From an uncultured beta proteobacterium (lineage in GTDB: Bacteria > Pseudomonadota > Gammaproteobacteria > Burkholderiales > Burkholderiaceae), in NCBI GenBank assembly GCA_903935355.1, contig CAIZRK010000016.1, positions 1 to 64,000 on the forward strand: DNA of 64,000 bases, written 5' to 3'. Under the pieces are notes generated by a model, which saw nothing but the letters and a program-made list of their open reading frames with translations, had not been told where the DNA came from and did not search any database. Below are positions 1-7,200 of the stretch, piece after piece. Numbering within the stretch: the stretch's first letter is position 1; every line of letters begins with the position of its first letter. The position numbers and the translations under genes are program-made.

Positions 1-168
1 ATTACGACCAATCTCACGACTAATCGTGGAAGGTGATCTACCTAACTCAGTGGCAATCGATCTCATGGATTGACCGCTTGCTAGGCCGCGTGAGATGGCT
101 TCCCGTTCATCTAAGGTTAACGCTAGTTTGGATCGAGTTCGCTCTGGGGGTCTAGGTTCTCGGCACCT
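1..168 (-). mobile_element. IS30-family transposase, N-terminal fragment, runs off the window
   Basis: On the minus strand an open frame from a stop near 168 to the window edge reads LTLDEREAISRGLASG and then RSPSTISREIGRN, the helix-turn-helix start of IS30-family transposases. There is no ATG, GTG or TTG ahead of the conserved part; the first ATG falls inside the HTH (MRSIATELG). The copy is therefore probably a remnant with a lost 5' end, or it needs an unusual start. No terminal inverted repeat was seen. The rest lies outside the window, so intactness cannot be judged. The same DNA also encodes the last codons of the upstream small gene in another frame. Confidence 0.8.
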
Positions 169-398
169 TTAATGGCTGGAACATCCCCATAGCTCAAAAA
201 AGCAGTTTCAAGCCTCTCAGAGCCTATAAATGCGTTGATGGGTGACTGAAGAAAGTCGTCCACAACCTTCTTACATGCTTCGATAGCGTCATCAAGCTTG
301 TCAAACTCCCCGATGCGTACCCAAGGACCCGGCTTACTCCTTCTGAAGTCACTGTAAACATTAACGCTAAATGGTTTCGATAAGTTCATTACTTCCAT
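123..398 (-). CDS. hypothetical protein, about 91 aa
   Basis: I do not recognise this protein. It is a small soluble acidic protein without signal peptide or membrane segment. The ORF track starts at 404, but AGGGG sits six bases before the second in-frame ATG (396-398), so MEVMNLSKPF is the likelier start. That AGGGG lies in the 3' arm of a perfect 10-bp inverted repeat, which could hide the ribosome-binding site. The last codons (GAENLDPQSELDPN) overlap DNA that reads as IS30 transposase in another frame, so the native C-terminus may have been replaced by an insertion. Confidence 0.55.
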   Translation of the reverse strand: MEVMNLSKPFSVNVYSDFRRSKPGPWVRIGEFDKLDDAIEACKKVVDDFLQSPINAFIGSERLETAFLSYGDVPAIKGAENLDPQSELDPN

Positions 399-402
399 AG
401 TC

Positions 403-447
403 ATCCCCTGAGTTTTCCGTAGGATTGTTGGCTTACCCTCAGGGGAT
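403..447 (-). promoter_or_regulatory. 10-bp inverted repeat covering the SD of the 91-aa gene
   Basis: ATCCCCTGAG (403-412) and CTCAGGGGAT (438-447) are perfect reverse complements 25 bases apart. In the minus-strand transcript the downstream arm contains the Shine-Dalgarno AGGGG and touches the start region. A hairpin would occlude translation initiation. It could equally be a DNA operator. Confidence 0.5.
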
Positions 448-556
448 ACCCATCATTCAATTGGTGGATTGTGCAGACCGCTCTCGAATAAATGTGATGA
501 CTATCGACGATAGCCAGAAAAAGCCTTCCGAATAGGTATCAGAAGCAAAGCTGCAA

Positions 557-874
557 ATGCTCAAGCTCTTAAATACCCGCTCAGATGAAATCGATCACAT
601 TGATAAGGCAATCTGTTTTAATAAATACATGTCAGACCCGTTTTACATGCAAGTCTTTGTTCAAAATAATAGGCCAGAGCAGTGGCAGACCATGATTGAG
701 TCGATTTACGAGGCGATTGAAAGGCCTAGCTCTAGTATTGCCAACATAAGACAATCAGCAATTCAGGGTGTGCAGCCTATACGGGCACGGACAGCAACCC
801 TTGGGACGCCACTGGCTAGCTCTGAACATCCGATGGATCGTATTGCTCAGCACCTAGGAAACATGGGAATCTAA
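557..874 (+). CDS. hypothetical protein, 105 aa
   Basis: I do not recognise this protein. It is soluble, with a helical N-terminal half and a low-complexity middle rich in Ala, Thr and Ser. No signal peptide or membrane segment is visible. The only ATG start is at 557; an in-frame TAG lies at 533-535. No strong Shine-Dalgarno is seen, so expression is uncertain. It converges with the fic gene and ends 9 bases before an 11-bp hairpin. Confidence 0.45.
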   Translation: MLKLLNTRSDEIDHIDKAICFNKYMSDPFYMQVFVQNNRPEQWQTMIESIYEAIERPSSSIANIRQSAIQGVQPIRARTATLGTPLASSEHPMDRIAQHLGNMGI

Positions 875-882
875 AGTGGGTT

Positions 883-912
883 GAAATGGCCCATTTATTT
901 TTGGGCCATTTC
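883..912. terminator. 11-bp hairpin between convergent genes
   Basis: GAAATGGCCCA (883-893) pairs with TGGGCCATTTC (902-912) around an 8-base loop. The fic stop codon (895-897) lies in the loop. No clear U-run follows on either strand, so it may be a weak bidirectional terminator or an mRNA-protecting hairpin. Confidence 0.5.
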
Positions 913-2439
913 TCCCGCTAGAAATTTTGCCAAAGGCTTTATGTCCCCATCAACGCTCGCCTTTTCAAGGGCATTCATATACCGCTTACGCTCACTCACT
1001 CGTACTACAGTCCAAGGGTAGCCACCGGAGGCTAGCAAGGCATTCATCAGAAAGCGTCCAATACGACCATTACCATCAAAGTAAGGGTGTATAAATACAA
1101 ATAGATGATGACCTAACACCGCTCTGACTGATGCCTCTGGTTCATTGAACAACAGATCAAACAAAGTTTCCATGCTATCAAGGAGAGCCTCTCTAGGTAG
1201 GGGTGTGTGCAAAGAACTGCGAATAAAAACCGGGCCAGTACGGTAGCCAGCTAACTGATGGCGTTGCAAAATACCTGCCAGTACTGCAGGATTAAACATC
1301 GCGGCATACCAATCATGATGACTTTTTCTGACAACATCACCAGAATTGGCTTTAGCTAAAATTAACTTAATGCTTTCTTTTACTTCGTTAAAGGCCAAAA
1401 AGTAGCCACGAGCGGCTAGAGCATCTTTACTCTTTTTATCCGCTTCACTGATCTCAGGATTCCAGCCCTCTTTGGCAATGCGCTCAATCAATTCATCTGT
1501 AACTTGATAGCCTTCAATCGAGAGAGAGTTATAAGCATCGGCTACATAGCGCTCCTGAATTTGCTTCAGATAGGCTGTTGGACTTTTCGGAAGACCGGGG
1601 GCTTTTGGAAAGTGATGAATGACATCTTCCCGCCACTTTGCCCACATTGAACGAATGCGAAGAACATAGGGAGACTTTTCTCGTGACTGGCTAATAGTGG
1701 GTTCAGGTAGTTCAAATGGATTTTTCGCCTGAATGGCGTGTCCAGCCTTACCTAGGGCCTTGATTATGCGCTCTGCATCATCTTGCCGATTGGCAAAAGT
1801 AAGAGCGCCTGCTAGGCGAGCCGCCGCTGTTGGGAGGCAATTACCCATTAATAGAGTTGCCAATAGCTCTGCTGGATCTCGTACCATTGCCAATGCAATT
1901 TCCGCCTCCATTGGGTGATTGATAAAAAACTGCGGCCCGACCATACAGAGTGCTTCCGATATAGGTAAGACTTGAACCCCGCGTATTTCCGTGCGAGTTT
2001 TTGAGACGCGCCTCTCATCTGGGTAGATAACAAGCGAGGTATCAAATGGCAGTTTGATGATGCTAGTGCCACCTTTTTTGGCAATAATGGTAATTTGCTT
2101 AGGGATGGTAGTGCTACCGGTGTGTAGGAGAAGTGATGCTTCTGCATTTAAGCAATAACGCTTACCAAAACGTTTAGCTAGATAGCCAGACATAAAAGCC
2201 CAATAATTGGCATACCAAGCGGTAGAGTCACCATCGTGATCACTGGGATTGGAGCAAATGTACCAACCTTTCATGACTAGACGTATGAACCCAGTCTCTA
2301 AAAGCAAGGCGCGCTGAGCATCAATTAAGTCCTTTGACTCAACCACACCATAATGTTTATCTTGCAGCTTTTTTAGCGCCTTTAAAGCCTCAGAAAGCTT
2401 CTTAGAATCAGTGGATTTTTTAATAGACTTAGTTGCCAT
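895..2439 (-). CDS. Fic-domain protein with AbiEi-like N-terminal region
   Basis: The C-terminal half is a Fic domain. The active-site motif HPYFDGNGRIGR is at residues 451-462 and carries the catalytic His, the acidic residue and the GNGR nucleotide loop. Most Fic proteins transfer AMP from ATP to Ser, Thr or Tyr of a target. SLSIEG at 305-310 matches the inhibitory motif (S/T)xxxE(G/N) of autoinhibited class II enzymes, upstream of the Fic core. Residues 15-245 resemble the winged-helix and C-terminal parts of AbiEi-type (type IV) antitoxins; this assignment rests on recall of sequence style and is less sure. No separate toxin or antitoxin partner flanks it. Upstream lies a tandem repeat shared with purA. 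Confidence 0.85.
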   Translation of the reverse strand: MATKSIKKSTDSKKLSEALKALKKLQDKHYGVVESKDLIDAQRALLLETGFIRLVMKGWYICSNPSDHDGDSTAWYANYWAFMSGYLAKRFGKRYCLNAEASLLLHTGSTTIPKQITIIAKKGGTSIIKLPFDTSLVIYPDERRVSKTRTEIRGVQVLPISEALCMVGPQFFINHPMEAEIALAMVRDPAELLATLLMGNCLPTAAARLAGALTFANRQDDAERIIKALGKAGHAIQAKNPFELPEPTISQSREKSPYVLRIRSMWAKWREDVIHHFPKAPGLPKSPTAYLKQIQERYVADAYNSLSIEGYQVTDELIERIAKEGWNPEISEADKKSKDALAARGYFLAFNEVKESIKLILAKANSGDVVRKSHHDWYAAMFNPAVLAGILQRHQLAGYRTGPVFIRSSLHTPLPREALLDSMETLFDLLFNEPEASVRAVLGHHLFVFIHPYFDGNGRIGRFLMNALLASGGYPWTVVRVSERKRYMNALEKASVDGDIKPLAKFLAGEMAQK

Positions 2440-2482
2440 ATATTGTTTTAAAGTATTGATTTAAATAGGTTTAATTTAATAA

Positions 2483-2519
2483 TTTACTTTGTTTTTATTT
2501 ATAAATTAACTTTGTTATT
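2483..2519 (-). repeat. 37-bp upstream element of fic, shared with purA
   Basis: Read on the minus strand, the element has two copies of AACAAAGT 23 bp apart (about two helical turns), about 44 bases before the fic ATG. 32 of its 37 bases match the element at 32171-32207 upstream of purA, with the same spacing and orientation. It could be an operator bound by the winged-helix part of the Fic protein or by another regulator. The function is inferred. Confidence 0.6.
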
Positions 2520-2696
2520 ATCCCATGATAACTATGAAATGTATGTAGTCCAATAAAGGGCCTAGGCAGTCTATGGGCATTAATAGAATCAAGGTCACCC
2601 CACAGGATGAGGAATACATCCACTGAGGGTGGAATTCATTTACCGCTGGATACCCCTTCATGCCTATGAACTGAGTAATCCACATGCCAATCAAGG

Positions 2697-2796
2697 TGGA
2701 CGAGCCCGACCCCCGGCACTGACAGAATTGGGTTTGGCTGCTTCGTTCCCGACCTGACCAGGTTATCCAAACCACCATGCGGGGAGGCCCGTCCAC
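2697..2796 (-). ncRNA. ffs: 4.5S RNA of the signal recognition particle
   Basis: The minus strand contains the hallmark core ACCTGGTCAGGTCGGGAACG followed by AAGCAGCCA, the symmetric and asymmetric loops that bind Ffh. The ends GTGGACGGGCC and GGGCTCGTCCAC pair, giving the usual single hairpin of about 100 nt. The RNA scaffolds Ffh and FtsY for cotranslational membrane targeting. It lies back to back with dnaX, as in many beta-proteobacteria. ORF-track entry 2518..2796 is a shadow of this gene. The exact ends are inferred from the terminal pairing. Confidence 0.93.
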
Positions 2797-2813
2797 TTCC
2801 TATTTTAGCTTGT

Positions 2814-2819
2814 TAGAAT
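2814..2819 (+). promoter_or_regulatory. candidate -10 box for dnaX
   Basis: TAGAAT (5 of 6 to TATAAT) ends seven bases before the dnaX ATG. Transcription from it would start at or next to the start codon, giving a nearly leaderless mRNA. No clear -35 box is seen, because that position is the 5' end of ffs on the other strand. Confidence 0.35.
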
Positions 2820-2826
2820 AGATGAC

Positions 2827-4464
2827 ATGACAGCATTGGCTTTAGCCCGTTCGTGGCGCCCTAAAACATTCTCCCAATTAGTTGGCCAAGACCACGTGGT
2901 TCAGGCCTTAACTCATGCCTTGGATCAAGGGCGACTGCACCATGCGTGGCTTTTTACCGGCACTCGTGGGGTCGGAAAGACCACCATCGCCCGCATTATG
3001 GCTAAAGCCCTTAATTGCACAGGCGTTGATGGTCTGGGCAAAATGACTTCAGAACCCTGTGGCAAATGCCCCGCCTGCCTAGAAATCGATGCAGGGCGCT
3101 TTGTTGACTATATTGAGATGGATGCAGCGAGTAATCGCGGGGTTGACGATATAGCCGCTCTTTTAGAGAAGGCTGCCTATGCCCCTAGCAATGCCCGTTA
3201 TAAGGTCTACATGATTGATGAGGTACATATGCTTACCAATCATGCTTTTAATGCCATGCTAAAAACTTTAGAAGAGCCACCAGAGCACGTCAAATTTATA
3301 TTGGCCACTACTGACCCCCAAAAGATTCCTGTCACCATTTTGTCGCGTTGCTTGCAGTTCAATCTCAAGCAAATGCCCGTCCCGCTGATTGTGGAGCATT
3401 TAGAAAAAGTCCTTGCCGCAGAAAAAGTCGATTATCAAACCAATGCCTTACGGGTTTTGGCTAAAGCAGCCCAAGGCTCAATGCGCGATGCTTTATCACT
3501 GACCGATCAAGCAATTGCGTATGCTGCTGGAACAATCTCTGAAGCAGCGGTGCGCGGGATGTTAGGCACCTTAGATGATGCCTACCTTATTCGCATTCTT
3601 GATGCTCTCATTGCCAAGGATGGGGCCACACTACTTGCAATTAGTAATGCGATGGGTGAGCGCAGTATGTCTTTCTCATTGGCATTAGCCGATTTGTCCA
3701 GTTTGATTCAGAAGATTGCTGCTGCACAAATCGTTCCCGAATCCGTTTTAGAAGATTGGCCTGAGGCCGCAGAGATTTGTCGCTTGGCTAAGCTACTCAC
3801 GAAAGAGGAGGCACAACTCTTCTACCAAATTAGTATTACTAGCCGTCCGGATCTTTCGCTAGCACCAGATGAGCAAACTGGCTTTGCCATGACGCTCTTA
3901 CGCATGTTAGCTTTTCGTCCTGGCGGTGAAACACCGGTTAAGGCTACTAGTAATGGTGCGCCGCCTGTAGTAACTGCACCAAAAGCGCTTGCCAATCAAT
4001 CAGCTAGATCTACAGCGCCGCTAACACCCCCAGTCTCCAAACCTGACATGCCATCTACTGCTCCAGCTGCTAGTGCATCGGGCCGCCCAGATTGGCATGC
4101 CTTAATGCGCCAGTTACCAGTCAAGGGTTTAGTACAGCAGTTAGCTTTTCAGACGGAGTTACAAGAGTGGGTAGATTCTGCTTTAGGGGTGCGGGCAACC
4201 ATCGTGACACTCTTGCCCCAGCTTGCATCGGATGCTTCTGTAGGGCGCCTTGCTGATGCCTTGTCAGCTCATTTTGGTAAGCCTGTCAAAGTCATCATCG
4301 AAAAAGGTGTAGTAGAGGGTAAAACCGTGGCTAAAGTAGATGCGCAGATACATCACGAAAAAAGACAAAATGCTGAACAAATGATTGCGCAAGACCCATT
4401 TATTTTGCAATTAGAAAAAGAGTTTGGAGCTACTGTAGTGGGTGGCTCTGTGAAGCCGCTGTAA
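2827..4464 (+). CDS. dnaX: DNA polymerase III subunits tau/gamma
   Basis: This is the clamp-loader ATPase of the replisome. The Walker A GTRGVGKTT is at residues 45-53, zinc-binding cysteines are at C64 and in CGKCPAC (78-84), Walker B with DEVH is at 131-134, and an SRC-type arginine-finger motif follows. Beyond the three clamp-loader domains comes a short Pro/Ala-rich linker and a small C-terminal domain. The 545-aa length is shorter than E. coli tau (643 aa). I found no A AAA AAG slippery heptamer in the right frame for a programmed gamma frameshift. It heads a cluster with ybaB and recR. Confidence 0.97.
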   Translation: MTALALARSWRPKTFSQLVGQDHVVQALTHALDQGRLHHAWLFTGTRGVGKTTIARIMAKALNCTGVDGLGKMTSEPCGKCPACLEIDAGRFVDYIEMDAASNRGVDDIAALLEKAAYAPSNARYKVYMIDEVHMLTNHAFNAMLKTLEEPPEHVKFILATTDPQKIPVTILSRCLQFNLKQMPVPLIVEHLEKVLAAEKVDYQTNALRVLAKAAQGSMRDALSLTDQAIAYAAGTISEAAVRGMLGTLDDAYLIRILDALIAKDGATLLAISNAMGERSMSFSLALADLSSLIQKIAAAQIVPESVLEDWPEAAEICRLAKLLTKEEAQLFYQISITSRPDLSLAPDEQTGFAMTLLRMLAFRPGGETPVKATSNGAPPVVTAPKALANQSARSTAPLTPPVSKPDMPSTAPAASASGRPDWHALMRQLPVKGLVQQLAFQTELQEWVDSALGVRATIVTLLPQLASDASVGRLADALSAHFGKPVKVIIEKGVVEGKTVAKVDAQIHHEKRQNAEQMIAQDPFILQLEKEFGATVVGGSVKPL

Positions 4465-4533
4465 CTCTATATACCACCTACCCAATTTTAAATTGATTGT
4501 TAACAAGCTATATAGGCAAAAGGAAAATAAGCG

Positions 4534-4857
4534 ATGATGAAAGGTGGCCTTGCGGGTTTGATGAAACAAGCTCAGCAGATGCAAGAGAAGATGAAAGTAG
4601 CGCAAGAGCAGTTAGCTGCGTTAGAAGTGATTGGTCAAGCTGCTGGCGGCTTAGTCAAAGTCACAATCTCTGGTAAACATGAAATGAAACGCGTGCAAAT
4701 TGATCCAAGTGCCATGGATGATCTAGAGATGCTAGAAGACTTGATCGTGACCGCCTATACAGATGCCTTTAAACAAGTAGAGGCAGCTAGTTCACAAGTA
4801 ATGTCTGGCGCTACGGCTGGCATGCCCATGCCCCCTGGATTTAAGTTGCCATTTTGA
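4534..4857 (+). CDS. ybaB: YbaB/EbfC family nucleoid-associated protein
   Basis: This small dimeric DNA-binding protein is almost always encoded between dnaX and recR. The sequence shows the typical Met-, Gln- and Lys-rich N-terminal helix ([12 protein letters not shown]), the central [18 protein letters not shown] strands and an acidic helix [16 protein letters not shown]. Length (107 aa) is normal. AGGA lies nine bases before the first of two adjacent ATGs, so either may be used. Members of the family coat or bend DNA; their exact role is not settled. Confidence 0.95.
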   Translation: MMKGGLAGLMKQAQQMQEKMKVAQEQLAALEVIGQAAGGLVKVTISGKHEMKRVQIDPSAMDDLEMLEDLIVTAYTDAFKQVEAASSQVMSGATAGMPMPPGFKLPF

Positions 4858-4870
4858 GAATGGTTTATTA

Positions 4871-5494
4871 ATGGCACGTCATGAAGCCCCCAAAGATGCG
4901 CTTGGGCGTTTGATTGAGGCATTAAGGGTTTTACCAGGAGTGGGGCCCAAATCTGCTCAGCGCATGGCCTTCTATTTATTGCAACATGATCGCAATGGCG
5001 CAGCCGTGCTTGCCCAATCTTTAGGTGAGGCAGTAGAAACTGTAGGCCACTGTATCCGTTGCAATACTTTTTCAGAAACCTTGCTGTGCAGTACTTGCAG
5101 TGATGATCGCCGCGATTCTTCTTTACTTTGTATTGTGGAAACCCCCGCTGACCAAGTGATGGTGGAGCAGACCTTGAGCTTTAAAGGAAATTACTTTGTA
5201 CTCATGGGGCGTATCTCACCACTTGATGGCATGGGCCCAAATGAAATTCATTTTGACCGCTTACTAAAGCGAATTGAACAACCCGATACTGGTGTGCCAG
5301 TGAGAGAAGTGGTGCTTGCAACCAACTTTACGAGTGAAGGCGAAGCTACCGCCCATTACATTGGAGAAGTTCTCAAAGTCAAAGGCATTAAAGTCACCAG
5401 AATTGCTAGAGGCATTCCGGTGGGTGGAGAGCTAGAATATGTGGATGCTGGCACCTTGGCTAGAGCTTTAATGGATCGCCGAACCCTCGGCTAA
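4871..5494 (+). CDS. recR: recombination mediator protein RecR
   Basis: RecR works with RecO (and RecF) to load RecA on SSB-coated gaps. It has an N-terminal helix-hairpin-helix ([17 protein letters not shown]), a four-cysteine zinc finger (CIRCNTF...LCSTC) and a Toprim domain ([16 protein letters not shown], then [17 protein letters not shown]). Length (207 aa) is close to the family norm. It starts 13 bases after ybaB and ends the dnaX cluster. Confidence 0.96.
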   Translation: MARHEAPKDALGRLIEALRVLPGVGPKSAQRMAFYLLQHDRNGAAVLAQSLGEAVETVGHCIRCNTFSETLLCSTCSDDRRDSSLLCIVETPADQVMVEQTLSFKGNYFVLMGRISPLDGMGPNEIHFDRLLKRIEQPDTGVPVREVVLATNFTSEGEATAHYIGEVLKVKGIKVTRIARGIPVGGELEYVDAGTLARALMDRRTLG

Positions 5495-5639
5495 GACCCT
5501 TTAAGTCACTAAAATCACATCAAACCTAGGCACAATAGCCCTTTTTTGGGATAATTTACCCTGCACCGATGTTGAGCTTTAATCTTACTTTGTGCCGCAT
5601 TACTAAATTAGCTCAGTTGCCACTAAAAAGAAATCGTGC

Positions 5640-7043
5640 ATGATCCACAAGTTTTATCTCATCATCTTGTTATGTTTTTTGAGCACTTCAGCATTAGCTC
5701 AAAAAGCAGGCTCAGGCGCCGATCAAATAGCGAGTTTTGGAGATGACCTTCCTTGGTTACCAACGGAAGGATCGATCTTTGGAATACCGGTAAATATTCA
5801 CGGGCAAACCACTTACATTAATCAACGCTATAACAATTTCACAGCATCCTATTCTGGTGAAAATAGCTTGTCGGCATTAAAGTCCATGAGCTATACCTGG
5901 TCGGGAACTTTATTCTTTGGCGCACGAATTGCTCCAAATACCGATGTGTATTTCAATCCAGAGGTAGTTTCAGGGGTGCCGTTTTCGGATTTGGCTGGTC
6001 TAGGTGGCTTTACCAATGGTGAGGCCACGAAAGCCAATGGGGCACAAGCAAAGTTTTATTCTGCTCGTGCCTTTGTGCGTCAAACGATTAATCAAGAGGG
6101 TGAAAGAATCGTCTTGCCAGATGATGCCAATCAAATTACCCAAACGGTTAGCGCAAACCGAGTTGTGCTTACTGGGGGTCAGTTTTCTACATTGGATATT
6201 TTTGATGACAGTCGCTATGCTAAAGATCCTCGGGTACAGTTTTTAAACTGGGGCAATATGACCTATCTTGCCTACGACTATGCTGCTGATGCACGTGGCT
6301 ACAGCTGGGGTTTAGCAGGTGAGTGGTACCTTGATAATTGGGTTATGCGTGCCTCACGGATGATTGCACCAAAATTACCTAATGGGCGCGACTTAAACTG
6401 GCAAATCTTCAATGCCTACGGCGATCAAATAGAGGTGGAGCGTCAACACAATATTGCAAAATTACCGGGTAAGGTCAGCGTGCTGGCTTATCGCAATAAA
6501 ATGATCTTGGCGCGCTTCTCGGATGCGACTAATTACCTTATTCAAAATAATGCCCAAGGTACTCAAGCTATCAACAATGTGCGTACTAATGCGCAGATTA
6601 AAACCGGTATTGGTATTAATGCTGAGCAGGCGTTAACGAAGGATGTGGGTATCTACGGCCGTGCTTTTACCTCTGACGGCCATACTGAGACCATGTCTTT
6701 TACTGAGGCTGATAATTCTCTTTCGATTGGTCTTAGTATCAATGGCAATGGCTGGAGTAGACCAAGCGATACGATTGGTCTATCAATGATGCAAAACGGT
6801 CTTTCTAGTTATCGTCGTAATTACCTCCAAGCGGGTGGTGTTTCTTATTTTATTGGTGACTATGCAGGTCCTGGGCAGACTATTTCTTATCAACCAGAGC
6901 GTATTGGCGAGATTTATTACAACGCCTTATTGGTAAAGAATGTCTTAGCTGGGTTGAACTTTCAGTACATCAATAATCCTGCCTATAACGCTGCCCGTGG
7001 ACCGGTGAGCATCTTGTCTTTTAGAATCCATGCGGAATTCTGA
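5640..7043 (+). CDS. OprB-family carbohydrate-selective porin
   Basis: A signal peptide (MIHKFYLIILLCFLSTSALAQ) precedes a protein of alternating beta-strand pattern ending in an aromatic residue (HAEF), the usual outer-membrane barrel signature. The middle (LTGGQFSTLDIFDD, DARGYSWGLAGEWY, NGRDLNWQIFNAYG) follows the OprB pattern. Such porins pass sugars or other small polar solutes; the substrate here is unknown. No strong Shine-Dalgarno is seen before the ATG. The next three genes form a metal efflux operon with its own promoter, so linkage to the porin may be positional only. Confidence 0.82.
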   Translation: MIHKFYLIILLCFLSTSALAQKAGSGADQIASFGDDLPWLPTEGSIFGIPVNIHGQTTYINQRYNNFTASYSGENSLSALKSMSYTWSGTLFFGARIAPNTDVYFNPEVVSGVPFSDLAGLGGFTNGEATKANGAQAKFYSARAFVRQTINQEGERIVLPDDANQITQTVSANRVVLTGGQFSTLDIFDDSRYAKDPRVQFLNWGNMTYLAYDYAADARGYSWGLAGEWYLDNWVMRASRMIAPKLPNGRDLNWQIFNAYGDQIEVERQHNIAKLPGKVSVLAYRNKMILARFSDATNYLIQNNAQGTQAINNVRTNAQIKTGIGINAEQALTKDVGIYGRAFTSDGHTETMSFTEADNSLSIGLSINGNGWSRPSDTIGLSMMQNGLSSYRRNYLQAGGVSYFIGDYAGPGQTISYQPERIGEIYYNALLVKNVLAGLNFQYINNPAYNAARGPVSILSFRIHAEF

Positions 7044-7116
7044 TCATTTGAAGGACTGATTTCTTCTAACAATTTAATATTGTCTTTAGAATCAATAGCA
7101 TAAGCGTTTCCCATTA

Positions 7117-7187
7117 TTGGGATTTTAGACTCTCTCCCCTATAATCCTTTAAACACCCCCCTCAGTGCCGTAAAGCCTGCTTGAGGG
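7117..7187 (+). promoter_or_regulatory. promoter and structured leader of the metal efflux operon
   Basis: TTGGGA (7117-7122), a 17-bp spacer and a perfect TATAAT (7140-7145) form a good sigma-70 promoter. Downstream CCCTCA (7159-7164) can pair with TGAGGG (7182-7187), and the second arm contains GAGGG, the only Shine-Dalgarno-like stretch before the ATG at 7201. Control by leader folding is possible but speculative. Confidence 0.55.
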
Positions 7188-7200
7188 TTTATAAAAAAAG

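Noticed and set aside
2518-2796. 92-aa ORF on the minus strand
   Set aside because: It covers the 4.5S RNA gene and has no protein-like features; it is a shadow of ffs.
4357-4368. Poly-A run in dnaX as a gamma frameshift site
   Set aside because: The frame reads GAA AAA AGA, not A AAA AAG, and it lies too near the C-terminus to yield a gamma product.
5608-5619. TTAGCTCAGTTG resembling a tRNA D-arm
   Set aside because: No anticodon arm, T-arm or acceptor pairing surrounds it, and the porin start follows within 25 bases.
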